From assembly GCA_036346205.1 (NCBI GenBank), contig JARFJB010002010.1:2075001-2139000 (forward strand): a DNA stretch of 64,000 nt, read 5' to 3'. A program made the position numbers and the translations under genes. This DNA is from Vesta saturnalis (lineage: Eukaryota; Arthropoda; Insecta; Coleoptera; Lampyridae). The notes beneath the pieces are model-generated. The model made no database searches. It was not told the origin of the DNA and saw only the letters and a program-made list of their open reading frames with translations. This document shows, one piece after another, positions 11,707 through 21,790 of the stretch. Numbering within the stretch: the first letter of the stretch is position 1; each line of letters opens with the position of its first letter.

Positions 11707-13296
11707 TATGGTCCGTCTAGAAAGTATCCAGAAGAAAGAAAGCTCAATTGCAATTATTCCGTATATATTTTTAATATATTATAAAATTACAACAAGTAAT
11801 TCCTCTCATTTACTTATACAACTTCCATTTAAGTCTAAACACTTTAGTAAATATCGAGGTACACCCGAAACTAGGTCACCACCATAATGTTCGGTGATGG
11901 TGATCCAAGCCTGTAAAACTGACCGAATCAAATCTTCTTTATTTCGTGGCGCTGTTCGTTCAACTTCAATCATCATTAGTCCCCATATGTTTTCAATGGG
12001 ACTAAGATCTGGTGAAACTGTTGTCCACGGAATTGCTGTCAATTGATGTTCTTGCACCCAAGCTTGAATATAGGCAGAAGTATGACATCTTGCATTATCC
12101 TGTTGAAAACGCCACATCTTTGCATATAAAGCATGAGCCGTTTCAAGAAGAAAACCATTTAGAATGTCACAATATTTTACACTATTAACAGTGCCATCAA
12201 CTATACAGAGAGGTGTAGCACCACGCTGTGGTATTGCTCCCCAAACCATTATTTTAGTGGGAAATTTAAAAATTTGAACGGCAACATTTTCTTTTGATCG
12301 GATTTTCAGATAATTTGCTCCAAGCCGAAAACAACTTTCGTCAGATATAAAAATATTACCAAAATTATCTTCTTGAAAACGTTGACAAAATCTATTCTTC
12401 GTTGTCTTTGTGGAGGTGCCATTACAGGAATTTTTTTTTGGTTTCCTTGATATGTAGCCTTGTCTTTTCAGTGACATGCGAACGGTTTCCGGGCACACTT
12501 TTATTTTTCGTTGATTTGCAAAAAAAAATTTTTCTAAACCCTAGGCGAGGATTTTTTTGTCCTATTGCCACTAAAGCGTTTAAATTGTTACCGTCAATCT
12601 TACGTGGTCTTCCCGAAACTGGCTCATGCCCCATATCTGTGCCATTTTTTATCCTCTTGATTGTTTCATTGTAACCTCCCCTACTTTAAATAGTAATCTG
12701 TAATTCTCCCCTCACTTCCTTTCCTTTATCTCATTTGACGTTATTAATTTTACTCTTATTCACTTTATTTATTTATGGCGCCTAGTGTATTTAAATATCT
12801 CGGGGTTGCGTTACTATAAATTGTATTGTATCAATTGCCTCAGGCTAGCTATAATCTGAGAAAAGGTCGTGATCGTGATTTGATTGACTGAAATATTTCA
12901 ACCACTACTAACTTTATTACCTATATTTTTTTACAGTTCTAAAATATACGACTTATCTATATTGTATCATAATTAATTAAAAAAAAACATGTAACAAAAA
13001 TAATTTATACAACAAAAAAAACATACAGGCTTCGGGATGGTCCCCCAGGTATGGGATACGATATCTCGTACTCCCAGTACATTGGTGGTCTCGTACGCCA
13101 AGATCGGGCTGCGTCTATATGACAACAAAGGTTCAGGTAACACGGGACTGACGTGGAAGGATGCTTTCCACCCGCTATACTCAGATTACAAAGTTAGCAC
13201 CACTGATTTTTATAATACTCATTCACAAATCAATTTCGTATTGATAATTTCCCCTCTGATTTTATCTTAAAGAGCATAAAATCAACTTGAATCAGG

Positions 13297-13494
13297 TTAG
13301 ATATACAGGTTTTCAGAAGTATAATTCATCTAGCGGTCACTAAGTGTATACTCTCGGAAATGAGTTCAGGATACGGATTAGAAATAACGTATTTAGATAT
13401 ACAGATTTTCAGAAGTATAGTTCACCTAGCGGTCTCTAAGTGGTTTTCATACTCTCGGAGATGAGTTCAGGATACGCATTAGAAATAACGTATT
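13297..13494. repeat. Two-copy tandem repeat, period 96
   Basis: TTAGATATACAG begins copies at 13297 and 13393. Both contain TTTTCAGAAGTATA, TAGCGGTC, ATGAGTTCAGGATACG and AGAAATAACGTA. They differ by several substitutions and a 4-base indel near CTAAGTG. Confidence 0.85.
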
Positions 13495-14109
13495 AAGATT
13501 TGATGTAACACACGGGCGGTCTCCTCTTATTAACAAACCAATGGCCGGTCTAATCTTAACTTTTAGTGATTATATTGATACGATCTGTTGTCTGTAATAT
13601 GCCAATTTCTTAGCTCGGTCGTGTTTATGAAAGGTGTATGTGTTTGTTACTGGTTTAATTTCCCCAACGGGCGGTCGCACCTCGGGTCAATTAACAGGAT
13701 ACCTCAGTCTCTACAGGCATACACCTTAGGGATGGGCTGGGTCACCTCTAAAGGTCTACGCCTTAGGGGACAATCCTTCTGGACAAGCCTCAATTCCTTA
13801 CGGGAATCACTCCCAAAAGTAAAGAGGGGCTTGTGTATTTATATGTGTGTATACGCGGGCTAGCGCTCCAGGAGCTGAGTGTGTGTAACTAGGTGTTGTG
13901 ATGTTTTATAGACGTATCTGATCGTTCTATAATTCCGGCAAGGACAGAAAGGAAATCTATCACTGCAGGCCCCAAATGGGTCTTAAATTGATGACGCTGG
14001 CGCGGTTACTGGGCTGGTGGATTTGGGAAGACGGAATGGCAGGAACTAACGGAAGCGCTGTCAGGAACTAACTAGGTCAGGACGGACCCGCAGGTAACTC
14101 TTCATTTCG

Positions 14110-14170
14110 CTTCTTTTTTTGTTAGTATGCTCATGCTTGTGGTTAGTATTTTCTTATTTATAGCTTATAT
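14110..14170. repeat. Dispersed 60-bp block, second copy
   Basis: Same orientation as 4661-4720, sharing TTAGTATGCTCATGCTT and CTTATTTATAGCTTATAT. Here the end runs into ATCTTATTCGTGG rather than a TA array. It lies in the 3' non-coding part of the nested LINE, so 4661-4720 may be a fragment of the same LINE family. Confidence 0.7.
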
Positions 14171-14543
14171 ATCTTATTCGTGGACTGTTCGGGAGTCCTT
14201 CTCCTCTTCAGAGTTGGTCAATCCATGTTTGTTAGTGTTGCGATGTTTTGTGTTATTGTATAGTTTACAATCACGAGATGTGCTTATTTTTGGTGTAAAT
14301 AAAGAAAAAACGTTTATTTCTTTAATATTTAATAATGCATTAATTGGCTTAAATGTGTGTATTGTTAAGTGGGGTGTAGTGTGCTTAGTGTGATTATTAG
14401 ATTCGTCGTCCGGTTTCTTGCTGGGTCGTCATCGAATAGACGGGGGGATGCGGAGGGCATATGGGATGTTGTCCAGGGAATCTTCTATCTCCTCGGGGAG
14501 GTCGTCGAAGAGTTGTGTAAGGATCGCGGGGGATGTTTAAATT

Positions 14544-15820
14544 TTAATTTAGGTTTTCTTCGTGGGAATTGGGGAAAACGGTAGTTGTAGGGTGTGGTAA
14601 GCATCTCTTTGGTAGGGATGTTGCTATGTTAGAGTGTTGAGTTGTGAGGTCGCTAGGGTACCTGAGAGGTAACCTGTGTATGCGTCTGAGGATTCGGCGT
14701 TCACAGGAGGCGATAGAGGAAAGGTAATTGGGGTTTATATTGGTGTATACTGGTGATCGGAAGTCCATAACAGGGCAGACGTATGTTTCATAAGTGTGTA
14801 CAAGTGTTTTTGGGTGGCAACCTCTGATTCTACCCCGGAGGGCGCCCAGTAGGTTTGCGCGGTTCTTAATCCTAATAAGTGTTTTTTAACATCAGGGAGC
14901 CAATTGAGGGTTCTAATAAAGAGGATTCCTAGGTAGGTGATCTCATCTTGGAGTGAGACTCTTTCTTGATTTAGGGTAAGGGAAATATTTCTAGAAGCTA
15001 GCTTTGGGAACTTATCTTCAGTATAATTAGGATGGCGGAAGAGGGTAGTTTTGGTGGGATTGACGGAGACTCTCCACTGGTTATCCCAGTTGGAAAAGTT
15101 CCGCAGAGTTTTCGATATGAGGCGGGAGGCCGTTTCGCTTAACCGCCCAGAAGGCGGTGTCATCCGCAAACTGCGCAGCGACTACTCCGGGTTGTATGAC
15201 TTCGGGAATGTCGGATGCGAAGGATCGGGGCTAAGGCCGAGCCTTGCGGTACGCCTGCTGTTGGTTGAAAAGGATCGGAGAAGGTTTTCCTACTTTGACT
15301 CGAACTGACCAACTGGTCAGGTACGAGAGTAGGAGTTTGGAGAAGGGGTCGGGTATATTGAGGTTACGGATCTTGTGCAGGAGACCGGCGTGCCAGACCC
15401 TGTCGAATGCTTGCTTAATGTCCAGAAACACAGCCAGATTGCATTGCTTGTGATTGAATGCCCTGGTGGTCTCTGTAAGCATCTTCAACAAGAGATCGTG
15501 TCACGTTCGGCTGGAACGGAAAACAAATTGGCTGTTGGGAAGAAGGTCGTTGAATTCTAGGTGGTCCCTGAGTCGCCTGGCTAGAATCTGCTCGAAGCAT
15601 TTTCCGAGACAACACAGGAGGAAATGGGCCTATAGGAGGAGGGTGCGGTTAGGTCAGCGTGGGGTTTTGGTATCATGACGGTGGAGGCCGATTTCCAGTC
15701 CGTCGGGAAGTGAGAGAGGGCTAAGCATTTGTTATAAATGTCGGAAAGTATACGGAGGTCTGGGTCAGGTAGGTGCCGGAGGATTTTCCTATTTAGGCCG
15801 TTATGACCTTTCGCATCTTG
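14544..15820 (-). pseudogene. Reverse transcriptase of a Jockey/I-like LINE, frameshifted
   Basis: Read leftward: HNGLNRKIL near 15800, MIPKPHADLTAPSSYRPIS near 15670, a frameshift, then VFLDIKQAFDRVW near 15430 (RT motif A with its Asp), SYLTSW, AGVPQGSALAP near 15235 (motif B, reached by another frameshift), QFADDTAFW at 15153-15173 (motif C, both Asp present), NPTKT, ITYLGI, and a C-terminus with SCERRILRRIHRLP. Known role: target-primed reverse transcription. Both catalytic Asp of FADD and the motif A Asp remain, but several frameshifts break the gene. The N-terminal endonuclease is absent. Whether it is Jockey, I or CR1 group needs a tree. Confidence 0.75.
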
Positions 15821-15826
15821 CTACCG

Positions 15827-15900
15827 TTTATATACATTCCGCGGTTCTACGTGATTGGCTTTTTAATTATGACTATTCGCGCTCTAACGTGATTGGTTGC
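15827..15900 (-). promoter_or_regulatory. Promoter-like cluster: two CCAAT boxes and a TATA box
   Basis: On the minus strand CCAATCACGT occurs twice (15887-15896 and 15849-15858, 38 bases apart), followed 15 bases later by TATATAAA (15827-15834), with CGCGG between. The order and spacing resemble a Pol II core promoter. It lies directly upstream of the truncated reverse transcriptase. It could be chance, part of the LINE, or captured sequence. Confidence 0.3.
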
Positions 15901-16307
15901 AAATAGTAATGATACTTTGGTGGGATTCTTGCGCAGAAATCCTCACGATTTCTTTACTACGGAAGAAGGGGAAAACATTACTTTTTCTAACTGCATCGGC
16001 GCTTCTATATGCAATTAACGAAAATTAATTTGCAAATTTAAGTAAGGATTTTTCTGGATCGTTACACGATAAACTGCACTTTTTCCTAGTTCAGCCAATT
16101 GCACTAATTGTGTAACATTTCGAAAACCTTTTCTATTCAAATATTCTATCTCTTCGCTTCCTTCCACTTACGACATTGTTTCAGAAAAAAGTATGTTGAC
16201 AATCAACAATATTTGACAAATGTTGTCATGCAATTTTGGCCACAGTCTATTATCGGGACAACCTACTTGATTCATTAAATGTGTCTTAAAATGTTACAAA
16301 AAATAAA

Positions 16308-16310
<3 letters not shown>

Positions 16311-16396
<86 letters not shown>
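16311..16396. repeat. (TA)n microsatellite
   Basis: About 40 uninterrupted TA units inside the 5' part of the Tc1-like element. The open frame of alternating Tyr/Ile across it is a repeat artefact. Confidence 0.95.
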
Positions 16397-16403
<7 letters not shown>

Positions 16404-16512
16404 AATATAAAATTCCGGACTCTTTCTAGACGGACTATACTTTATGTATGCACCTTATTAAATTACAATGTATTCGTATCATTAAAAATTAAAATAAAAC
16501 AATAAATTATTC

Positions 16513-16681
16513 TATTATTGTAAGTGCTTGTTATGAACGAAAAAGTTCAAAGGTACATATGTAATTAAAAATTATTATTAATTTTATTAAATACATAAAT
16601 AAAAAGTACAGGTCGTAGGTTCGAATCCTACTCGAGGTAAACTTTTTATTTATGTATTTAATAAAATTAATAATAATTTTT
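16513..16681 (-). mobile_element. SINE, hairpin (5'-inverted) copy
   Basis: Bordered by perfect 12-bp duplications AATAAATTATTC (16501-16512 and 16682-16693). Read on the minus strand, it begins with the reverse complement of the SINE spacer and the 3' half of the tRNA-like part, including box B (GGTTCGAATCC on the plus strand). It then switches to forward spacer and tail block D, ending near TTGTTATGAACG. The two spacer arms (about 16566-16607 and 16640-16680) pair nearly perfectly around a loop of about 31 bases. Confidence 0.8.
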
Positions 16682-16693
16682 AATAAATTATTC

Positions 16694-17153
16694 CGTTTAT
16701 TTGTTTTGTATCAAAGACAAGCTCAGCTAATTGGGTATATCCAATCCCAATTGATGCAGCACCAATAACAGCAGCACGGTTTGTTGAACCAAAAGAAGCA
16801 TCAGTGCCACCAGTCCCTACCACATCTGTCTTTCCGCACATATTACATTTAAATGGAAACGTACTTTCTAATCCTTCTATCTTTTTTGATATGACATCTA
16901 CATTAAAAAAAGGACAACCAAAACCAACGTGATTTAGTGATTTCAACACTTCTGAACTGTTTTCATCAAATTGGTCTTCGGGTTCAGTATCTGTGTCTAT
17001 CACTATTTCCTTACAATTATCAGTATCGGACACCAAAATGTCTTCGTCATCATTATGATGGAAGCTGATGCTACAAGGTTCATCTTCCGAACGAGGGTAG
17101 ATGTAAGCTTCTGTTAAAATCTTACCCAATTTCCTGTAAAAGGAATTTATCAA
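16694..17153 (-). pseudogene. Mutator-like (MULE) transposase, N-terminal fragment
   Basis: A 150-residue frame with an acidic N-terminal part (DDEDILVSDTD) and then VGFGCPFFN, FKCNMCGKTD and NRAAVIGAASIGIGYTQL. The last block, after a C-x2-C pair, matches the N-terminal region of arthropod Mutator-like transposase proteins. The frame is entered through an acceptor-like CCTTTTACAG at about 17144-17153, so an upstream exon is likely; candidate text VPRKSRSVILKRAREAQ lies near 17340-17400. The catalytic DDE part is absent: the SINE at 16513-16681 and the Tc1 element follow immediately. Confidence 0.55.
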
Positions 17154-18435
17154 TAAAAAAAATCTACCTTATAATTTCTTTTACATATTCTATCATTTGA
17201 AAACTAACAAAAAAGGATTTCGGGCCACGTGCATGGATTTGCTGATAGTGAATGGTACTTCATTTTTTTATTTATCATAATTACAGGACATTCTAATAAA
17301 TTATAACAAAGGGAATATTTCAATAAAATAATATTGTATATAGGTACTTGCGCTTCTCTCGCCCTTTTTAATATCACACTCCTACTTTTTCTTGGAACAC
17401 TCACACTTTTGATTGCTTTAGCAAGAAAAAACAAACTAATGTTTGATCGATGAGTATCGTTTGCAAAATAGTACACTGATATCAATCCCGTAATTGTCTA
17501 TATTTTATTAGAATATTTTAGGAATAACAATAATCAATATTTATATTTAGGGGATGATTAAAGGGAAAGGTATTTAGCCATTTTCTACACCTAATTATAT
17601 TAACCTATATCTCTTTAAAGTCAACATTGGGTAATGAACTAATTATAAAATAATAGGAATTTGTTGTTATACAATTTATTTAAATAACACTTTATGTTGA
17701 TTACATGTAATTAAAGAAAAGGATGGAGTTGAGCTTTAAAAAATTTTATAAAAAATGAAGAAGTTCAATTTTATTGCAAGTTGCTTTAGTGTTCATGTCT
17801 TCTGCAAATTAGTAAAAAAAATAATAAAGGGATTTGCATAAATTATTCTGAATATTGATTTCATCCCTCATCTTGCCTGTGGCAGATAAGTATTCAGGTA
17901 ACACTTTGAAAAACTTTCACTCCGCAACAATAGGGAGCGCTGCTATCGATTTATATTTCTAGAGGGGCCTTAAGTAGTCGATCCCCAAAGAGCATTGACA
18001 TCATAGCGTATGATGTCAACGTTCCCATGCAAGAGCGATATTAGTCCCGGCCTACTTTATTGGAGCTTTGTTTCCCTTTTTAGGTTAGTCGTTTGCATTG
18101 TACTGACAGAAGGCTGTTTTTCCTCGATGGTAGAGTAGTAGCGTGCATTATCCATAACAATTATTTTTCATATATCCATTTTTTAAATATACCCGTATTT
18201 TATTTTCTTTTTTGTCGAAAACACTACGTATCGCTTTCCCTCACTGTGCAGTTTATGGAATCATCTTGCTAAGATCGTTTAATACCACCCATAACATCAA
18301 ATTAAAAGTTATAAAAAACATATTCATCAGCGTCGAACGTATCTTTTTGAAATATCAAAGTTTCGTTTAAGAAAACAAACGTTCAAGGTGGTGGTAAATT
18401 CAAGTTAGTTACATGTGAATCCAAAAAGGTGGTAC
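17154..18435. other. No gene recognised
   Basis: AT-rich sequence. Apart from the possible upstream exon of the MULE fragment near 17340-17400, no coding, RNA or repeat feature was found. Confidence 0.5.
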
Positions 18436-18768
18436 TTAGTGCGATAGTGTGAGATTGCTCATACAGAGCACTCTACTTTTATATTTTTTGTAATAGAAAC
18501 CACATATACGTAATAAATGGGATAAGCTCGTTCGTTTTACTTCACACCCATGCCTTTCATCGAAAAAGTATTTTAGTGTTTCTATGGGAACCTGTTTTTT
18601 CGGCATACACACTGTATATCGAAGATACAAGGTTTTGACTTCGTCTGATGCATCAATAGTTTTTCGATCGCCTGGTGCGAGATTTATGTGCATAAAATGT
18701 AAACTTTCGTTAAAAGTTTCCATTATATTTGGCATGGTTTCTAAAGGTACACATAAAGCATTACACAC
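18436..18768 (-). pseudogene. Possible DNA-transposase helix-turn-helix fragment
   Basis: A 110-residue frame with SDEVKTLYLRYTV, PIETLKYFFDERHGCEVKRTSLSHLLRICGF in order, then YYKKYKS. The pattern of a charged helix, a T/S-rich turn (KRTSLSHLL) and GFxYKK resembles the N-terminal DNA-binding domains of DDE_3/Tc1-like transposases of arthropods. No catalytic domain follows. Assignment is by pattern only. It could be an unrelated decayed frame. Confidence 0.35.
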
Positions 18769-19212
18769 TCTTCAAAATGTTCCTTTTTAACATTGCTGCA
18801 CACAAAGTTGCTAATTCGATTACCTGTGATACAGAAAGCACAAATTAAGGGACCACCGTTTCCCTTCTCTTGTTCAACATTTAATTTAAATTTAATTTTA
18901 CAACATTTACACCTCATAATTTAAAACTTCACCACAAATTTTTTAAATGAACACATGTAATTAAAAAAGTAAGATCTTTCTTAGAACTTAGTAAGTTGGA
19001 TGAGTTACGAGTAATCGCATAGTTAACGTGGCTTACTGGTACACATGCAAATTAATTGATAATTAACTATTAAGCGTAATAGCATCCGAATTAGATAACG
19101 TGAAAATAACAGTAATGTTTAATACAATTTTAACGAAGAACTTTCAAGGATCGCTGACATTTTAGAAAGCTTGAACCATACAGTTTACAATTGGGATTTA
19201 CAATCCTAGAAC

Positions 19213-19218
<6 letters not shown>

Positions 19219-19272
<54 letters not shown>
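19219..19272. repeat. (TA)n microsatellite
   Basis: About 27 TA units. No surrounding dispersed block was recognised, unlike the one at 4715. Confidence 0.95.
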
Positions 19273-19273
<1 letters not shown>

Positions 19274-20476
19274 TTTTACGACTAAAAAATGAGAGCTTGC
19301 GGCGCTCATATTATAAACACCTGACGGAGAGAAATGAATTATGGCCCATGTTTTTATTTTTAGTCGCATAAATAATAGAGTGCTTTTTAAAAAAGTTTCT
19401 TTTTTTCTAGTATTGTTTTAAGTTTATTAAAAGTTTTTTATGAAATTATTAAGTCATAATATGTCTTAAAAGATCACTAATTACATAGATTTAGTAGCAA
19501 CTTCAAAATAAATTTTTGAACTACTACGAAAAATGACATTTTTTAATCTAGAAGTGCAAATATTTCAAAAACGGTTAAGTTTAACTATATGACATGTTTA
19601 ATATAAAATGGTTGTATTTCAGAGTAGAAACGAAATCCGCAGTAAAAACTGTACAATTCCACTTAAAATAATAAAGACAGGTTTTATACCGCTGTTATGG
19701 AAGACTCTGTATATGCAAAAATGGTTATAGCGTGCTTGAATTCAAGCGACTTTTTTTATAAAACCTTCTTTTTCTACTATGTACACTGTTTAGCCGCAAA
19801 TTCACTTTGACACACAAACGAGCAACCCTGTATAACCAATAGGGGTTTCAAACGTTTCTCATTTTTAGCTGGCTAAACAAAGTTCAATGTGAGACATGGC
19901 AGATCGAAATAGGTTAGTGAAAATTTGTTAAATAATTGCAAAAAATTATCAAAGTTTTCAATTATTGTTCATCTCGAGAAAAAAGCACCTACATGATTGA
20001 GACTGGAAATTAATTTTTAGTTGACGGAACCGCGGGATGGAAGTATGGGTCATCAGTGAATGTACATGAAAGCGATTCGAGTGATTATGAAACTTCTGCT
20101 AAGCAGCTAAAATTAAGTGCTTGGTAATGTATGTAATACGTTTAAATCAATAATGTACAATAAATTTACTTTTTTTGGGCTTTTATGAGTACTAATATTT
20201 TCATATTTCTTCATATCAATGAATATCAATAAATCCGTACAAAATGTTTATATTTTGATGCGAATTTTCATTTAGATTTTTCAGGCTATACCACGATTCT
20301 ATAAAAATGTGGCAAAATAAACAAATATGTGTTTTTTTAAAATAAACGAGTTTTGTTTGAAAAGTTTTTGTCTAAAACGCATCATTTTCAAAATATACGC
20401 AAAAAAATATATTTTTTCTCTAATTATTGTTTATAACAGATTCCTGCAAGACTTTGATAGAACTAATATACCAATT

Positions 20477-20855
20477 AATTACATATTTACCTTTGAACTT
20501 ATTCGTTCATAACAAAAACTTATAATAATTTAATATTAGTCAAGTTGCTTTGGTATGTGTAAATCCTTGCGATATTGCAGGCTCACATTCCATTAATATA
20601 AGTAATTTGACTGTAATCTCATTATATTTAGAATTTACATCAGTTCTACATACATAAAGACAAAATTTGCATCGATTGGGGCTTGAACCTTGGTGGCGCA
20701 GTTGGTAGCGCGGTACTCTAGCAAAGTACAGGTCGTAGGTTCGAATCCTACTCGAGGTAAACTTTTTATTTATGTATTTAATAAAATTAATAATAATTTT
20801 TAATTACATATTTACCTTTGAACTTATTCGTTCATAACAAAAACTTATAATAATT
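20477..20855 (+). mobile_element. tRNA-derived SINE with 54-bp direct terminal repeats
   Basis: Target duplications TAATATACCAATT (20464-20476) and TAATATACCAGTT (20856-20868) border it, 12 of 13 identical. Block D (20477-20530, starting AATTACATATTTACCTTTG) is repeated without change at 20802-20855. Between them lie a 156-bp head (from TAATATTAGTCAAGTTGC), a tRNA-like module (20687-20758) and a spacer (TTTTTATTTATGTATTTAAT...). Other copies: 16513-16681, 41270-41666, 44334-44655, 49109-49348. No coding capacity. It must be mobilised by another element's machinery. A SINE normally has its Pol III promoter at the 5' end; here it is about 210 bases in. Confidence 0.85.
20687..20758 (+). other. 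tRNA-Ala-like cloverleaf inside the SINE
   Basis: A 72-base fold: acceptor ACCTTGG pairs with TCGAGGT (two G-T pairs), D stem GCGC/GCGC, anticodon stem GTACT/AGTAC with loop CTAGCAA (anticodon AGC, alanine), T stem GTAGG/CCTAC with loop TTCGAAT. Box A is GGCGCAGTTGGTAG-like and box B is GGTTCGAATCC. It is part of a repeat present in five copies, so it is a SINE module rather than a tRNA gene. Confidence 0.8.
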
Positions 20856-20967
20856 TAATATACCAGTTGTTATTATTTTTGCAAACTACGCCACATTAAA
20901 AAATCTGGCCGATGGACTTCGGCACAAGAAAACTAACTGTTGCCCGCAGCAATTCCTAACTCCGTAT

Positions 20968-21790
20968 AACTTGCAATATAATGAGATATACTTACCTACA
21001 AAATTATTTTTTTCTTATTTACCCCGCATTTGGAAATCACTGTATATTTTTGCATATTTGGATAGCATGAGTAATTAACTTTAAAATAGTTTATATTTGT
21101 TTTTGAAACTTTGATATAAAATATTAAGATAATAATTTTTTTTTGGTATTTTCGGCAAAACCGGAAGAGCTAAAGTAATCCAATACTGCTATGTAATCTA
21201 CTACGTAATCATTTCATTTCAAGATTTCATTTTTATTAGAAACACAGTTATAAGGGATTAAAATTTTTAAACTTTCTTCGTAACCCCGGTCCTGGATGAG
21301 ATAGGAATCTCATAAAGCTCATTATATTTTCGTTATATGTGACTATAAAATACGTAAATTTAAAAGCTATACGTTGATAGGCCAGTTACTACAACTTGCA
21401 ATATAATGAGAAATACTTACCCACAAAAATTATTTTTTTCTTATTCACCTTATATTTTGCAAATCACTGTATATTTTTACGTATTTGTATAGCATGAGAA
21501 ATGAGATTTAAAATGCTTTAGATTTGTTTTTGACACTTTGATATAAAATATTAACAAAATTTAAAATATAACATTTTTTGTTATTTTCGGCAAAACCGGA
21601 AGCACTAAAAATATTTCAATATAGCAGTTTAGCAGCTATATATGTCTACTATATACTCCCTTAATTCCAAGATTTCATTTTTATCAGAAACATAGTTATG
21701 AGGGATTGAAATTTTCAAATTTGAAAATTTCTAACTCCGGTCCTGGATAAGTTATATGTTATATGTGACTATAAACTACGTACATTTAAA
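20968..21790. repeat. 425-bp tandem duplication
   Basis: AACTTGCAATATAATGAGA starts copies at 20968 and 21393. Both contain AATCACTGTATATTTTT, GATATAAAATATTAA, TTTTCGGCAAAACCGGAAG, AAGATTTCATTTTTAT and TCCGGTCCTGGAT-like text. Divergence is substantial, so the duplication is old. Confidence 0.8.

Larger units (their letters stand above)
12666..16056 (-). mobile_element. Truncated LINE (non-LTR retrotransposon) nested in the Tc1 gene
   Basis: The insert is bordered by GATTGTT (12659-12665) and GATCGTT (16057-16063), a 7-base near-match that restores the Tc1 reading across the junction. It carries a minus-strand reverse transcriptase (14544-15820). The 5' part (endonuclease) is missing, as in usual 5'-truncated LINE copies. 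About 1.9 kb of non-coding sequence follows the gene (12666-14543), with a 96-bp tandem duplication and the block shared with 4661-4720. That length suggests a long 3' region or another unrecognised insertion. Confidence 0.6.
11806..16176 (-). pseudogene. Tc1-like transposase (DD34E), interrupted
   Basis: The N-terminal helix-turn-helix half is read from about 16176 down to 16064 (LVQLAELGKSAVYRV, with a TAA three codons after the putative ATG). After the insert it resumes at 12658 with ETIKRIKNG and the GRPRK hook, then frameshifts near 12500. The catalytic domain is open from 12498 to 11806: first Asp in FISDES, second in QQDNARCHTS, and Glu in PDLSPIENIWG, with 34 residues between the last two. 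Known function: cut-and-paste transposase acting in the nucleus on its own TIRs at TA sites. The insert, frameshift and stop make this copy dead. Confidence 0.85.
11709..16437 (-). mobile_element. Tc1-like transposon, split by a nested LINE
   Basis: Left end GGTCCGTCTAGAAAG (from about 11709) and right end, read in reverse, AGTCCGTCTAGAAAG (to 16437) form imperfect inverted repeats of about 26 bases, each bordered by a TA (11707-11708 and 16438-16439), the standard Tc1/mariner target. The two halves of a Tc1 transposase on the minus strand are separated by 3.4 kb of other sequence (12666-16056). Without that insert the element is about 1.3 kb, normal for Tc1. A TA microsatellite (16311-16396) has expanded in its 5' region. 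Confidence 0.8.

Noticed and set aside
12670..16066. LTR retrotransposon bounded by TGTAAC and GTTACA
   Set aside because: No long direct repeats were found at the two ends, and a 7-base near-duplication three bases further out fits a LINE insertion that repairs the Tc1 frame.
20687..20758. A genuine tRNA-Ala gene
   Set aside because: The fold is good, but it is embedded in a 379-bp element with target duplications and recurs in decayed form at 41480-41575, 44470-44560 and elsewhere.
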